A stretch of DNA of 64,000 bases from Streptomyces albidoflavus (GTDB lineage Bacteria > Actinomycetota > Actinomycetes > Streptomycetales > Streptomycetaceae). The notes beneath the pieces are model-generated. The model was not told where the DNA came from. It did not search any database and saw nothing but the letters and a program-made list of their open reading frames with translations. The DNA is taken from the NCBI RefSeq assembly GCF_000719955.1, contig NZ_JOII01000005.1, positions 186,001 through 250,000 of the forward strand, read 5' to 3'. The translations under genes were made by a program, and so were the position numbers. Positions 37,315 to 46,668 of the stretch are shown here, in pieces. How positions within the stretch are numbered: the first letter of the stretch is position 1; each line of letters starts with the position of its first letter.

Positions 37315-38160
37315 CTACTCGATCTCGCTCGGTGTGGGTGCCGGAGTGTGGCCCGCCTGGACCTCTTCGAGGCGTTGGGTGCCGTGTTGTACGGCGTTCT
37401 TGGTGGTGGGGGCGTCGGCGCCGTCGAGGCCGCCGTTCGTGACGGTGAAGGCGTCGGTGCCGATGCGGACGGCGGCGACGTCGAGGGTCAGGGTGAGGGG
37501 GGTGCCCTCGTTCTCGCCCTTGAGCTGGACCTTGAGGCCCTGGCGGGCGTCGCCCTCGTCGGGGAGGGAGGTCTCGGTGACCTCGACGGTGCGGCGGCCG
37601 CCCTTGCCGCCGGTGACGGTGAAGGTGTCGCAGGTCTCGGGGAGCGAGGCGAGCCACTTCATCGAGGCGTCCAGGGTCTTCTTGTCGTACCCCGCGACCT
37701 GGTAGAGGAGGCGGGAGTCGCCCTGTTCGAAGCCGGCCAGCGCGGTCGGGCCCGAGGGCTTGCCGAGCAGGGTGTCGTCGTACAGGGCGTCCACCAGGCG
37801 CTGGCACTCCTTGGCGTCGCTCCTGCCCGTGACGAACTGGGCGGCGTCGACCTCGCCGAGGAGCAGGGAGTCCCGCCAGGACTGCGGCGGGGCCTGGGAC
37901 TTCTGCCACTGCTCCTCGATGTCCGCCTCGGTGATCAGGGCGTTCCGCGCGCCCTCCTCGGTGAGACGGGACGACGGGGAGGGCGACGGGCCGCGCTCCA
38001 GGTGGTGGGCGGGGGCGGCGGCGCTCTCGCGGGCGGCCGGGGCCTCCTGCCCGCCGGAGCAGGCCGCCGTGGCGAGCAGGGTCCCCGCGGCCAGGGCGGT
38101 GGCCAGGGCGCGCGAGGAGCGGTGCGGGCGGGAGGCGGGACGGGGGCGGTGCGTGGTCAT
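37315..38160 (-). CDS. Putative secreted lipoprotein
   Basis: A 281-residue exported protein. The Arg-rich start, hydrophobic helix and lipobox LLATAAC-SGG (Cys near residue 34) predict a lipid-anchored protein on the outer face of the membrane. The mature part has a Pro/Ser-rich linker, then a mixed alpha/beta domain with two Cys (KECQRLV and ETCDTF) that could form a disulfide. The domain resembles extracellular sensor-like domains of actinobacteria in general texture only; I cannot name a family. The ATG at 38160 is used. It is near, but not coupled to, the PepSY gene. Confidence 0.75.
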   Translation of the reverse strand: MTTHRPRPASRPHRSSRALATALAAGTLLATAACSGGQEAPAARESAAAPAHHLERGPSPSPSSRLTEEGARNALITEADIEEQWQKSQAPPQSWRDSLLLGEVDAAQFVTGRSDAKECQRLVDALYDDTLLGKPSGPTALAGFEQGDSRLLYQVAGYDKKTLDASMKWLASLPETCDTFTVTGGKGGRRTVEVTETSLPDEGDARQGLKVQLKGENEGTPLTLTLDVAAVRIGTDAFTVTNGGLDGADAPTTKNAVQHGTQRLEEVQAGHTPAPTPSEIE

Positions 38161-38315
38161 GGGCGCCTTTCTGGGGCCGGGCCGGTCCACCCGGTGGCCT
38201 GCGTGCCCCGGGCGCCCCCCTGCACCCCCTCAGCGGACCACCCTCCGGCCGGGCCGACCAGCGTGGCGGGGCCGGACGGGCGAAGCGCCGCGCCGTACCC
38301 GGCCCGCCCGGCGGG

Positions 38316-38984
38316 TCAGCCCTCGCGGGAGGCGCGCGGGGTGTCCAGCGGCACGGTCCAGTCGGCCTCGCCGACCTCGACCTCCCAGCGCCCGTCGTCG
38401 AACTCCACCGAGGTCACCGCGCCGTCCACGGCGGCTGCCGCGTCCCGTGCGGAGACCTTGGCACCCTGGACGGCCTTCAGCTCGGCCGCCGCGTCGTCCT
38501 CGTCCCGGTCGGTCTCGGTCCGGACGACCTTGCCGGTGGTCGAGTCGACCTCGATCTCGTGGACGGTGGAGCCGCCGGTGGCGACCTCGACCTCCCAGCG
38601 GCGGTCCCCGTCGTCGTCCAGGTCGGCCGAGAGCACCGTCCCGGAGGTGTGGTTCAGCGCCGCCGCGATGGCCTGCGCCACGGTGACGTTCCCCGGGTCG
38701 GCCGCGGCGCCCTTGTCGTTCCGCTGGTCGTCCTGGTCGTCCTTGGCGTCGTCGCGGTCGTCGTCCTTTGCGTCCCGCTGGTCGTCCCGGTCGTCGTCCT
38801 TCGCGTCCTGGTCGTCGTCCCGGTCCGCCGGGGCGGTGGACTCCTGGCCGGAGACGAGGCTGACGCGGTCGGCGGGGGAGGCGGTGGCGGGGGCGTCGTC
38901 GCCGGAGCTGACGGCGACCGCGGCCGCGCCTCCGCCGATCACGGCGACGGCGGTCAGGGCGGCGATGACGGCATTGCGCTTCAT
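38316..38984 (-). CDS. Secreted PepSY-domain protein with acidic repeat linker
   Basis: A 222-residue exported protein. A signal or anchor helix (AVIAALTAVAVIGGGAAAVAV) leads to a strikingly charged stretch of Asp, Lys, Arg and Gln with repeated KDDDRDD/QRDAKDD units (about residues 55-90). Two PepSY-like repeats follow: VTVAQAIAAAL...RRWEVEVATGG and VSARDAAAAV...GRWEVEVGEAD. PepSY proteins next to two-component systems are often regulated by them or modulate the sensor. It is divergent from the OmpR-type regulator, sharing 120 bp with phased repeats. Start ATG 38984 with GGGAGGAA ahead of it. Confidence 0.88.
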   Translation of the reverse strand: MKRNAVIAALTAVAVIGGGAAAVAVSSGDDAPATASPADRVSLVSGQESTAPADRDDDQDAKDDDRDDQRDAKDDDRDDAKDDQDDQRNDKGAAADPGNVTVAQAIAAALNHTSGTVLSADLDDDGDRRWEVEVATGGSTVHEIEVDSTTGKVVRTETDRDEDDAAAELKAVQGAKVSARDAAAAVDGAVTSVEFDDGRWEVEVGEADWTVPLDTPRASREG

Positions 38985-39044
38985 GGCGGGTTCCTCCCGA
39001 AAGGCAGTGGTCTGCGGTACGGACAACACTGTGGCCGCCGGAGG

Positions 39045-39081
39045 CTGAAGCCTCGCTGAAGCAGCCTGAAGCGGACTTCAG
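39045..39081. promoter_or_regulatory. Three helically phased CTGAAGC repeats
   Basis: CTGAAGC occurs at 39045-39051, 39056-39062 and 39066-39072, with 11- and 10-bp steps. CTTCAG in inverted orientation follows at 39076-39081. Such one-turn spacing is characteristic of tandem sites for OmpR/PhoB-type regulators, one of which is encoded 24 bp downstream. Confidence 0.7.
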
Positions 39082-39104
39082 GTTGGCTCTGCGAGTCTTG
39101 GCCC

Positions 39105-39766
<662 letters not shown>

Positions 39767-39770
<4 letters not shown>

Positions 39771-41194
39771 AGCGGCTCTTCGGCTCGGTACGGGCCCAGG
39801 CGACCATCGGCGCGACCCTGGTGGTGGCCGTCGCGCTGATCGCGGCCGGCACCGCGGTCCTGCTGTCGCTGCGCTCCAATCTCATCCAGGAGGCCGCCGC
39901 CCAGGCCGACGCCACCGCCCGCCAGGTCGCCTCGAAGGTGGCCGCGCGCACCGCGTACGAGGACCTGGACCTGCCCGACGACGAGGACCGGCCGGTCCAG
40001 GTGGTCGACTCCAGGGGCCGGCTGCTCGCCGTCAGCGAGGACCTGGAGCGGATCAGCGGGACCGGCACCGACGCGGTCCGCCCCGACCCCGAGGCGCTGC
40101 GCGAGCCGGGCGGCGGGAACGACGACGATGACGACGGGGAGCGGCTGGAGGCCGGGGAGATCTCCGACGAGGTCGAGCGCGGCGAGGGCACCGCCACCGT
40201 CGACGGCCACACCGCCGACTACCGCTTCTCGGCGGTCGAGGTGGAGAACGACGACGACCGCCTCACCGTCTGGGCCGGGGCCCCGCTCGCCGCCGAGCAG
40301 GGCGCGGTGAGCACCGCCCAGACCGTCATGCTGATCGGCCTGCCGCTGCTGCTCGTGGTGGTCGCCGGGGTCACCTGGGGCGTGACCGGACGGGCCCTCA
40401 AGCCGGTGGAGGGTATCCGCCGCGAGATGGCCGCCATCACCGCCTCGGAGGATCTGGGGCGCCGGGTCCCCGAACCCTCCACCCACGACGAGGTGGCCCG
40501 CCTCGCCCGCACCACCAACGCCACCCTCACCGCCCTGGAGGCCTCCGTCGAGCGCCAGCGCAGCTTCGTCGCCGACGCCTCGCACGAGCTGCGCAGCCCC
40601 ATCGCCTCCCTCCGCACCCAGCTGGAGGTCGGCCTCGCCCACCCCGAACTGCTGGACGTGGCCGGCGCCGTGGAGGACACCGTACGGCTCCAGGCGCTCG
40701 CCGCCGACCTGCTGCTCCTGGCCAGGCTGGACGCGGGGGAGCGGCCCACCGGCGGGCGGCTGGACCTCGGGGCGCTGGTGCGCGAGGAGGTCTCGCAGCG
40801 GGTCGGCGACCGGCTGCCGGTGACCGTGCACGGCCGGGCCGGGCTGGAGGTGGCCGGATCGCGCGGCCAGCTCGCCCGGGTCGTCGGCAACCTGGTCGAC
40901 AACGCCCAGCGGCACGCCGCCTCGCGGGTGGAGGTGCGGGTGCGCACCGACGGGCCCGAGGCGGTCGTCTCGGTCGCCGACGACGGGTCCGGGGTCCCCG
41001 AGCCGGAACGGGAGCGGATCTTCGAGCGGTTCGTCCGCCTCGACGACGCCCGCAGCCGCGACGACGGCGGCGCCGGCCTCGGCCTCGCCATCGCCCGCGA
41101 CGTGGCCGCCCGGCACGGCGGCACGCTGCGCGTCCGCGAGGCCCCGGAGGGCGGCGCCCTCTTCGAACTGCGGCTGCCCCGGCCGGCGGACTAG
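39767..41194 (+). CDS. Sensor histidine kinase with acidic extracytoplasmic domain
   Basis: A 475-residue kinase. Membrane helices lie near residues 12-34 and 184-206. The external domain between them contains a conspicuously acidic run (NDDDDDGE) that could bind cations. A HAMP domain, the H-box DASHELRSPIASLRTQ, the N-box GNLVDNAQRHA and the G-box regions DDGSGVPEPE and GAGLGLAIA follow. All catalytic motifs are intact. It begins at GTG 39767 within the stop of the regulator gene. The acidic sensor and the acidic PepSY partner suggest sensing of a cationic signal, but this is inference. Confidence 0.93.
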
Positions 41195-41199
41195 GGCGG

Positions 41200-41877
41200 C
41201 TACCGGGCCGCCTGGTCGGCCCGGTCCCAGGCCAGCATCTGGTAGATGTACTCGGCGCCGAGCCCGTAGGTGCCGCCGTGCGCGCGGGCCAGGTCGCCCA
41301 CGGCCGAGGCGGTCTCGGAGCGGGCCCAGTCCCGCTGGAGCTCCAGCAGGTACTGGAGCCAGGTCAGCGGCTGCGCCCCGGCCTGCACCAGGCGCTGCAC
41401 CGCCCGTTCGTGCGCCTCGGCGCTGACCCCGCCGCAGGCGTCGGTGACCACGTACACCTGGTGGCCCTCGTCCAGCGCGCAGAGGGCCGGGGCGACCACG
41501 CAGACCTCGGTCCACAGGCCGGCCAGGACCAGTTTGCGGCGGCCGGTGGCGAGGTAGCGGTCGCGGACGCGGGGGTCCTCCCAGGCGTTCATGGTGGTGC
41601 GGTCGATCCACCCGGAGGTGTCCGGGAACGCCTCGCGCACGCCCCGGAAGAGGGGCCCGCTGAAGTGCCGCTCCATCACCGTGGTGACGATGGCCGGCAC
41701 CCCGAAGAGCACGGCGGTCTTCGCCAGCCCCGTGACGTTGTTGAGGACCACCTCCATCGGGTGCGAGGCGACCGCGAACCCCATCTGGCTCTCGTGGTCG
41801 ATCAGCATCAGGGCGTGGTCGTCGGGGGTCAGCAGCTTCGGCGAGGGGGTGACGGGGCCGGTGGACTCGTCGGCCAT
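41200..41877 (-). CDS. Isochorismatase-family cysteine hydrolase
   Basis: A 225-residue hydrolase of the isochorismatase/YcaC group. The family triad is represented by Asp27 in ALMLIDHESQ, a Lys or equivalent in the central region and the Cys in GLWTEVCVVAP. The C-terminal segment LAWDRADQAAR ends the protein. Substrates in this family range from amides to isochorismate, and nothing here narrows that. The start is ATG 41877 (MADESTGPV) with GAAGGGAA upstream. A long open frame continues upstream but shows no similarity. It converges closely (5 bp) with the sensor kinase gene. Confidence 0.85.
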   Translation of the reverse strand: MADESTGPVTPSPKLLTPDDHALMLIDHESQMGFAVASHPMEVVLNNVTGLAKTAVLFGVPAIVTTVMERHFSGPLFRGVREAFPDTSGWIDRTTMNAWEDPRVRDRYLATGRRKLVLAGLWTEVCVVAPALCALDEGHQVYVVTDACGGVSAEAHERAVQRLVQAGAQPLTWLQYLLELQRDWARSETASAVGDLARAHGGTYGLGAEYIYQMLAWDRADQAAR

Positions 41878-42031
41878 GGGGGCGTTCCCTTCGGTCGGGT
41901 CGGCCCGGGCGGCTCGGCGGTGGGCGGGCCGTGGCGTACCTCGTAGCTGACGGTGACGCCGTCGCCCTCGGGGGAGCGGGCCGCCGGGTCCGGGAGCCGG
42001 TCCGGGCCGGGGCGCTCCCCGGGCCCGGAGG

Positions 42032-42373
42032 TCACCGGGTCCCGCCGTCCGCGGCCCGGCTCTGCTCGCTGTAGAGCAGGTCCCGGTAGGCGGGGTGGCG
42101 GGAGATCCACCCGGCGTAGAAGGGGCAGACGGCGAGGACGGCGGCGCCCTGCTCGCGCGCCTCGTCCAGCGAGTGGCGCACCAGGGCGCCGCCGACGCCG
42201 TGGCCCTCGTAGGCCGGGTCGACCTCGGTGTGGACGAAGGCGATGAGCCCGGGCGTACGGATGTACTGGGCGGTGCCCGCGAGCTGCCTGCCGACGCGGG
42301 CCTCATAGCGGTTGGCCTCGGCGTCGTCCCGGACGTCGACGGTCTGCGGGTCTGCGGTGGGCGGCTCGCTCAT
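42032..42373 (-). CDS. Small GNAT-fold acetyltransferase (YidJ/COG2388-like)
   Basis: A 113-residue GNAT protein of the short one-domain type. Recognisable are RYEARVGRQLAGTAQYIRTPG, then VDPAYEGHGVGGALVRHSL, the acetyl-CoA pyrophosphate loop (here EGHGVGGAL), and the closing VLAVCPFYAGWISRHP. These minimal acetyltransferases are widespread and have unknown substrates. I prefer ATG 42373 (MSEPPTAD) to GTG 42379 two codons earlier. Between this gene and the hydrolase start lie about 150 bp without a supported gene. Confidence 0.85.
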   Translation of the reverse strand: MSEPPTADPQTVDVRDDAEANRYEARVGRQLAGTAQYIRTPGLIAFVHTEVDPAYEGHGVGGALVRHSLDEAREQGAAVLAVCPFYAGWISRHPAYRDLLYSEQSRAADGGTR

Positions 42374-42429
42374 GGGCACCAGCGTGGCCCGGCCGCGGCA
42401 CGGCCGCGACCGGGACTGGGCCGTGCCGG

Positions 42430-42906
42430 TCAGCCCCGGGCGGGCCGCTGGCGCAGGTGCTCGGCGACGGGGCCGAGCGCGCGGCTCAGCTCGGCCAGCG
42501 CCTCGGGGGAGAGGTGGTCCATGAAGTGGCGGCGGACGGAGGCCACGTGGTGCGGGGCGACCTCCTCCATGGTGCTCGCGCCCTGCTCGGTGAGGACCGC
42601 GTACAGCCCGCGCCGGTCGGACTCGCAGTGCTCGCGGCGGACGTGGCCGGCCTTCTCCATCCGGGTGATCTGGTGCGAGAGGCGGCTCTTGGACTGGCGG
42701 GTGGCCTCGGCGAGGTCACTCATCCGCAGCCGCTGGCCCTCGGCCTCGGAGAGGTTGACGAGGATCTCGTAGTCGTTGTTGGTCAGGCCGAACGGCTGGA
42801 GGTCCTTCTCCAGCTCGTGCATCAGCAGGCGGCTGACGTCCAGGTGGGTGCGCCAGACGCACTGTTCCGTCTCGCTCAGCCAGCGCGTCGCCGTTTCGGT
42901 CTCCAT
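42430..42906 (-). CDS. MarR-family transcriptional regulator
   Basis: A 158-residue dimeric winged-helix regulator. The DNA-binding core runs from LTNNDYEILVNLSEAEGQRLRMSDLAEA through the recognition helix QSKSRLSHQITRMEKAG to the wing VRREHCESDRRGLYAVLTEQG. Flanking helices form the dimer interface. The promoter region upstream is unusually A/T-rich for this genome and contains repeated AAAAG motifs, consistent with autoregulation. Ligand and target genes are unknown; it may act on the divergently placed or neighbouring AIM24 genes. Confidence 0.92.
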   Translation of the reverse strand: METETATRWLSETEQCVWRTHLDVSRLLMHELEKDLQPFGLTNNDYEILVNLSEAEGQRLRMSDLAEATRQSKSRLSHQITRMEKAGHVRREHCESDRRGLYAVLTEQGASTMEEVAPHHVASVRRHFMDHLSPEALAELSRALGPVAEHLRQRPARG

Positions 42907-42918
42907 ACGTGGATTCTA

Positions 42919-42940
42919 CCTAAAAAGTTGAAAAGCTAAC
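42919..42940 (-). promoter_or_regulatory. A/T-rich operator-like region before the MarR gene
   Basis: The sequence CTAAAAAGTTGAAAAGCTAA (42920-42939) stands out in a GC-rich genome. It contains a direct repeat AAAAGTTG/AAAAGCTA and lies 13 bp before the MarR start. A binding site for the MarR protein is likely but not proven. Confidence 0.5.
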
Positions 42941-43022
42941 GAATGGGGGATCGGTGAGAGGGGTGGCGAGGTCGGCCCGGGATGCGAGCAGACGTTCGAG
43001 GTCACACTCCGCAGGGTACCGC

Positions 43023-43736
43023 TCACCCAGTGGTGGCCCGGCCGGGTCCCGCCCCCGTCGCCCGCTCCGCCAGTACCTTCTCGGTCGACTGGAGCAGCAC
43101 CGTCCCCGCCCCGCTGAACTCGTACTGGTGCTCCTCCCCGGAGGCGCCGCCCAGCCCCGTCAGCGACCGCACCCCGCCGAGCACCCCGCGCAGATAGCCG
43201 TGATCGTAGTGGTGGTACGGCGAGGGGCAGTCCGCCCAGCCCACCAGCGCCTCCGGGTCGACCCTGAGCGGCGGCTCCATGAAGACCACCGGCCCGTTGG
43301 AGGCCGCCACGAACTTCCCGGTGCCGATCAGCGTCAGGAAACCGGGGACGATCGACTGCTTGAGGGAGAGGCTCGGCTCGAAGGCGAGCAGGTTGCCCGA
43401 GCGGACCGTGAGGTTGCCGTCGTCCAGGTCGAAGGAGTTCACGTCGTACGCCCGGTCGGCCAGGAGCATCTTGCCCGTCCCCTCGGCCACCACCCAGTCC
43501 GCCGCGTGCATCGGCGAGTGGAAGGCCGAGCGCACCAGCGCGTCCAGCGGCCCGTACCCGACGCCGTTGAACGACATCCGGCCGTAGTAGGCGATCATCT
43601 TGCCCTTCTGGAGGAACCAGCGGCCGCCCGCCATTTCCACGCAGAAGGTGTACGGATTGACGTTGTCGTCACCCGGAAGGGTGGCCGGGTCGAAGATCCT
43701 CGGGCCGGTCCCGCCGGCCGTCGCGAACGCGCTCAC
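43023..43736 (-). CDS. AIM24-family protein, third of three
   Basis: A 237-residue, beta-rich soluble protein of the AIM24 (DUF124) family. It starts VSAFATAGGTGPRIFDP and continues into NPYTFCVEMAGGRWFLQKGKMIAYYG. The later block GEEHQYEFSGAGTVLLQSTE is the family C-terminal signature. AIM24 proteins are of poorly known function in bacteria; the yeast namesake affects mitochondrial inner-membrane organisation. The GTG at 43736 overlaps the stop of the middle AIM24 gene by four bases. It has more insertions than its two neighbours. Confidence 0.87.
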   Translation of the reverse strand: MSAFATAGGTGPRIFDPATLPGDDNVNPYTFCVEMAGGRWFLQKGKMIAYYGRMSFNGVGYGPLDALVRSAFHSPMHAADWVVAEGTGKMLLADRAYDVNSFDLDDGNLTVRSGNLLAFEPSLSLKQSIVPGFLTLIGTGKFVAASNGPVVFMEPPLRVDPEALVGWADCPSPYHHYDHGYLRGVLGGVRSLTGLGGASGEEHQYEFSGAGTVLLQSTEKVLAERATGAGPGRATTG

Positions 43737-44383
43737 AGCTTCTCCTCCGACGCCTGCACCAGCACCGCCCCGCTCCCCGACAGCTCCAGCTGGAACGCCT
43801 CGCCCGAACCGCGGCCGACCATCTCCCGCCAGCCGATCGCCGTCGTCAGCTTGTTCCGTACGTCCCCGTGGTGGGCCACGTACGCCTGCGGGTCGACGTG
43901 GACCGGCCGGCCGGGCGCGATCTCCACCTCCACCACGCCGCCGTGGGCCATCACCGCCACCGCGCCGTGCCCGGTCAGCGCCGTGGTGAACAGGCCCTGG
44001 CCGGAGACCTGGCCGCGCACCATGCCCATCACGCCGCCCTGCGAGCCGAGGAAGACGGTCTGCTGGCGCAGGCTCCCCTCGAAGCAGAGCAGCCGGTCCG
44101 ACTCGACGTACAGCGTGTCCCCGGACAACTCCACCACCTGCACGTGGTGGCCGCCGTGGCCGAAGAGGACCGTGCCGCTGCCCTCGACCGTCATCAGCGG
44201 GGCCGCCTCGTTCGCCACCCGGCGGCCGATCATCGACATCACGCCGCCCTGGCCGCCGCCGATGTCCGGGGTGAAGGAGACCTCGCCCCGGTAGGCCAGC
44301 ATCGCGCCGCGCTGGCTGTACAGCCGGGTGCCCGGCACCACCGTCGCCTCGATCATCTTGTGGTTGACCTCGCGGAACCCCAT
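43733..44383 (-). CDS. AIM24-family protein, second of three
   Basis: A 216-residue member of the same family: [59 protein letters not shown] and the final block SGEAFQLELSGSGAVLVQASEE. Its ATG overlaps the stop of the first AIM24 gene by one base (TGATG), and its own stop overlaps the third. The three are therefore one translational unit, and their products may assemble together. The fold is a double-stranded beta-helix-like barrel in relatives; no catalytic residues are evident. Confidence 0.88.
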   Translation of the reverse strand: MGFREVNHKMIEATVVPGTRLYSQRGAMLAYRGEVSFTPDIGGGQGGVMSMIGRRVANEAAPLMTVEGSGTVLFGHGGHHVQVVELSGDTLYVESDRLLCFEGSLRQQTVFLGSQGGVMGMVRGQVSGQGLFTTALTGHGAVAVMAHGGVVEVEIAPGRPVHVDPQAYVAHHGDVRNKLTTAIGWREMVGRGSGEAFQLELSGSGAVLVQASEEKL

Positions 44384-45021
44384 CAGAGGTCACCCCCGAA
44401 CGTCGCCCGCTCGCTCGGCTGCACGTACACCACGCCCTCGCCCTCGAACCGCAGCTGGAACGCCTCGCCGCCGCCCTCCCCGAACAGCGTCCGCGCCCCC
44501 GCCCCGCTCTGGAAACTCCGCCGCACCCCGCCCTGGTGCGCGATGTACGCCCCGGGGTCGACGGTGAGCGGGTACGCCGGGCTCACCCGCAGCGCCACCA
44601 CCGGGCCCCCCGACATCACCGCCGCCTGCCCGGTGCCCTCCACCGTCGTGGTGAAGAGGCCGTCGCCCTGGGCCGCGCCGCTCAGCCCCGCGAACGAGGT
44701 CCCCGTCCGCAGCCCGCCCTCCGTGCAGAGCAGGTTCTCCGCCTCCACGTGCAGCGTCTCGCCGGAGAGCCGGACCAGGCTGACGTCCCGGGCGCTGTCC
44801 GCGAACCAGACCGTCCCCTCGCCCTTCACCTCCATGACCTCCATCTGCTCCCCGGTCAGCCGGCGGGTCACCATGCCGCGCAGGCCGTTGCCGCCTCCCG
44901 TCAGCTTCTTGAACGTCATCCGCCCGTCGTAGGCGACCATCGACCCGTTCTTCGCCCGGACCGTGTCGCCGGTGAGACGGACCACCAGCATCGCGCTGCC
45001 TTGCAGTCGGAACTCAGCCAC
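44383..45021 (-). CDS. AIM24-family protein, first of three
   Basis: A 212-residue AIM24 protein heading the triplet. It reads [33 protein letters not shown] at the start, with [19 protein letters not shown] and [21 protein letters not shown] later. I take GTG 45021 as the start because the beta-rich domain begins directly; the ribosome binding site (GGTCGGGG) is weak. The gene diverges from the DUF3817 gene, leaving 216 bp with possible shared control. Confidence 0.86.
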   Translation of the reverse strand: MAEFRLQGSAMLVVRLTGDTVRAKNGSMVAYDGRMTFKKLTGGGNGLRGMVTRRLTGEQMEVMEVKGEGTVWFADSARDVSLVRLSGETLHVEAENLLCTEGGLRTGTSFAGLSGAAQGDGLFTTTVEGTGQAAVMSGGPVVALRVSPAYPLTVDPGAYIAHQGGVRRSFQSGAGARTLFGEGGGEAFQLRFEGEGVVYVQPSERATFGGDL

Positions 45022-45237
45022 GCCCCGACCGTAACCGCCCGCCGCCCCCGCGCACAGGCCGCCCGGCGGGCCCGCGCCCCTGGGGCCGACCCCTGGTTCA
45101 AGAGCGGGCAAAGGAAGCTGCCACAATGGCACCGGAGCTTGTGCATGCGTTCACAAGATCGCCCGGCATCCGGCTCCGCCGTCCGGCCCGTTCCGTCCGT
45201 GCTCTGCCCGGCCCCCGACCTCGAAGGTTGCCCCCTC

Positions 45238-45600
45238 GTGGACATCAAGACCGCTTCCGCACTCCGCCGCCTGCGCCTCGTCTCGGCCCCCGAGGCCGTG
45301 TCGTTCCTGCTGCTGCTCGTCTGCTCGGTGCTCAAGCGCACCACCGACTTCAACGCGGTCCCGGCCATGGGCGCGCTGCACGGACTCCTCTTCGTCCTCT
45401 ACGTCCTCTTCTGGCTGGACGCCTGGAACCGCACCAAGTGGTCCTTCGGCCGCGCCGCGATGTACTTCGCCCTCTCCGTGGTGCCCTTCGGCGGCTTCTT
45501 CGCCGAGCGCAAGCTCAAGGAGGAGGCCCAGGGCGCCGTGGACGCGGTGATCGCCGCCCGCGCCCGCCAGGAGCAGAAGCAGGAAGGCGCCTCGGCATGA
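45238..45600 (+). CDS. DUF3817 membrane protein (copy 1)
   Basis: A 120-residue protein with three membrane helices (about residues 15-33, 45-62 and 73-90) and a charged C-terminus. The pattern [16 protein letters not shown]...[18 protein letters not shown] is the DUF3817 core. The family has no assigned function. The GTG at 45238 follows GAAGG; its stop overlaps the ATG of the thiamine-binding-type gene. A second DUF3817 gene is at 53119. Confidence 0.87.
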   Translation: MDIKTASALRRLRLVSAPEAVSFLLLLVCSVLKRTTDFNAVPAMGALHGLLFVLYVLFWLDAWNRTKWSFGRAAMYFALSVVPFGGFFAERKLKEEAQGAVDAVIAARARQEQKQEGASA

Positions 45601-45890
45601 TCGTCGCCTTCTCCGTCACCCCGCTCGGCGTCGGTGAGGACGTCGGCGAGTACGTCGCCGACGCCGTCCGCGTCGTCCGCGAGTCGGGCCTGCCCCACCG
45701 CACCGACGCGATGTTCACCAGCGTCGAAGGCGACTGGGACGAGGTCATGGACGTCGTCAAGCGCGCCGTCGCCGCCGTCGAGGCCCGCGCCCCGCGCGTC
45801 TCGGTCGTCATGAAGGCCGACATCCGCCCGGGCGTCACCGACGGACTGGTCTCCAAGGTGGAGACGGTGGAGCGGTACCTGGGGGAGTGA
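45597..45890 (+). CDS. MTH1187-type thiamine-binding protein
   Basis: A 97-residue ferredoxin-like alpha/beta protein ([23 protein letters not shown], then [21 protein letters not shown]). Members of the MTH1187/YkoF-like group bind thiamine or related molecules as homo-tetramers. Ligand contacts cannot be confirmed by eye. It is translationally coupled to the DUF3817 membrane protein (ATGA at 45597-45600), which hints that the pair act together. A strong hairpin follows. Confidence 0.88.
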   Translation: MIVAFSVTPLGVGEDVGEYVADAVRVVRESGLPHRTDAMFTSVEGDWDEVMDVVKRAVAAVEARAPRVSVVMKADIRPGVTDGLVSKVETVERYLGE

Positions 45891-45904
45891 CCCCAGCTAC
45901 ACGG

Positions 45905-45950
45905 GCGTGGGCCCGGCCCCGGCGGTGTGCCGCCGGGGCCGGGCCCACGC
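45905..45950. terminator. Strong bidirectional terminator
   Basis: A perfect 21-bp stem (45905-45925 with 45930-45950) with a TGTG loop lies between the thiamine-binding gene and the convergent SUKH gene. Confidence 0.9.
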
Positions 45951-45987
45951 GCTTTGCGGACGCCACGGGTGGCGTTCCTCTCAGTCG

Positions 45988-46650
45988 TCAATCGTCGAAC
46001 GAGATTCCGGCCAGCGGGTCCGGTTCTCCCGTCCACGGGTCGATCCCCTCGGCGCGCATCCGGTCCTCCGACTTTTCGCTAATGAACCGAGGGTTGGGTT
46101 TGTCCCAGAGGCTGCTGTCGCTCAGTGGGTGCTTGTCCAGTTCCGCGTTGAACAGGCCCAGGAGGAAGCCGGTCATCCCGTGCGGGACGATCGTCCAGTG
46201 CTCGGGACCCTCTTGCCGCCCCCAGACTGCCACGGGCCACCGGTCCGGGTCGTCCTCCTTCGACAGCCAGCACACCAGGTCGCCCCCTGTCGTCACTGCC
46301 CACGCGATGAGGGGAGGCCGCTCGGTCAACTGCCGCTCGACCGGCCACACCCCGGCGGTTCCAGGAGCCTCGGGCGGCCAGAGGGCGCAGGCATTACGCG
46401 TCTCGCTCAGCATTGAGCCGTACTCCACGTCGTCCGCGACCGGAGGCCCGAGGACGACGAGGGTGTCCTCGATCATTCCGGCGCCGAAATGCGCCATAAA
46501 TCGCTTGTAGTCGTCCGGAAACCGGAAGCCCTTCGCCTCGACCGCCTGCCAGCCGACCTCCTGATCGTCCCCCAGTTCGGGGGACATCCGGACGAGAAGC
46601 CGCGCGAAGGCGTCCTGAGCTGGTGCCGTGGGCCGGACAGCGTCGTTCAC
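45988..46650 (-). CDS. SMI1/KNR4 (SUKH) family protein
   Basis: A 220-residue SUKH-domain protein. The family core is visible as VGWQAVEAKGFRFPDDYKRFMAHFGAGM near the N-terminus and LIAWAVTTGGDLVCWLSKEDDPDRWPVAVWGRQ in the middle. SUKH proteins often act as immunity proteins against secreted toxins, but many Streptomyces copies lack a toxin neighbour, as here. The start ATG 46650 is 18 bp downstream of the stop of a related, frameshifted gene, suggesting a former two-gene operon. No signal peptide. Confidence 0.87.
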   Translation of the reverse strand: MNDAVRPTAPAQDAFARLLVRMSPELGDDQEVGWQAVEAKGFRFPDDYKRFMAHFGAGMIEDTLVVLGPPVADDVEYGSMLSETRNACALWPPEAPGTAGVWPVERQLTERPPLIAWAVTTGGDLVCWLSKEDDPDRWPVAVWGRQEGPEHWTIVPHGMTGFLLGLFNAELDKHPLSDSSLWDKPNPRFISEKSEDRMRAEGIDPWTGEPDPLAGISFDD

Positions 46651-46668
46651 TTCATTCCTCCCGCTGTT

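Noticed and set aside
41878..42031. Possible small gene between the isochorismatase-type and GNAT genes
   Set aside because: The short open frames are Pro/Arg-rich with no ribosome binding site; nothing beyond composition supports them.
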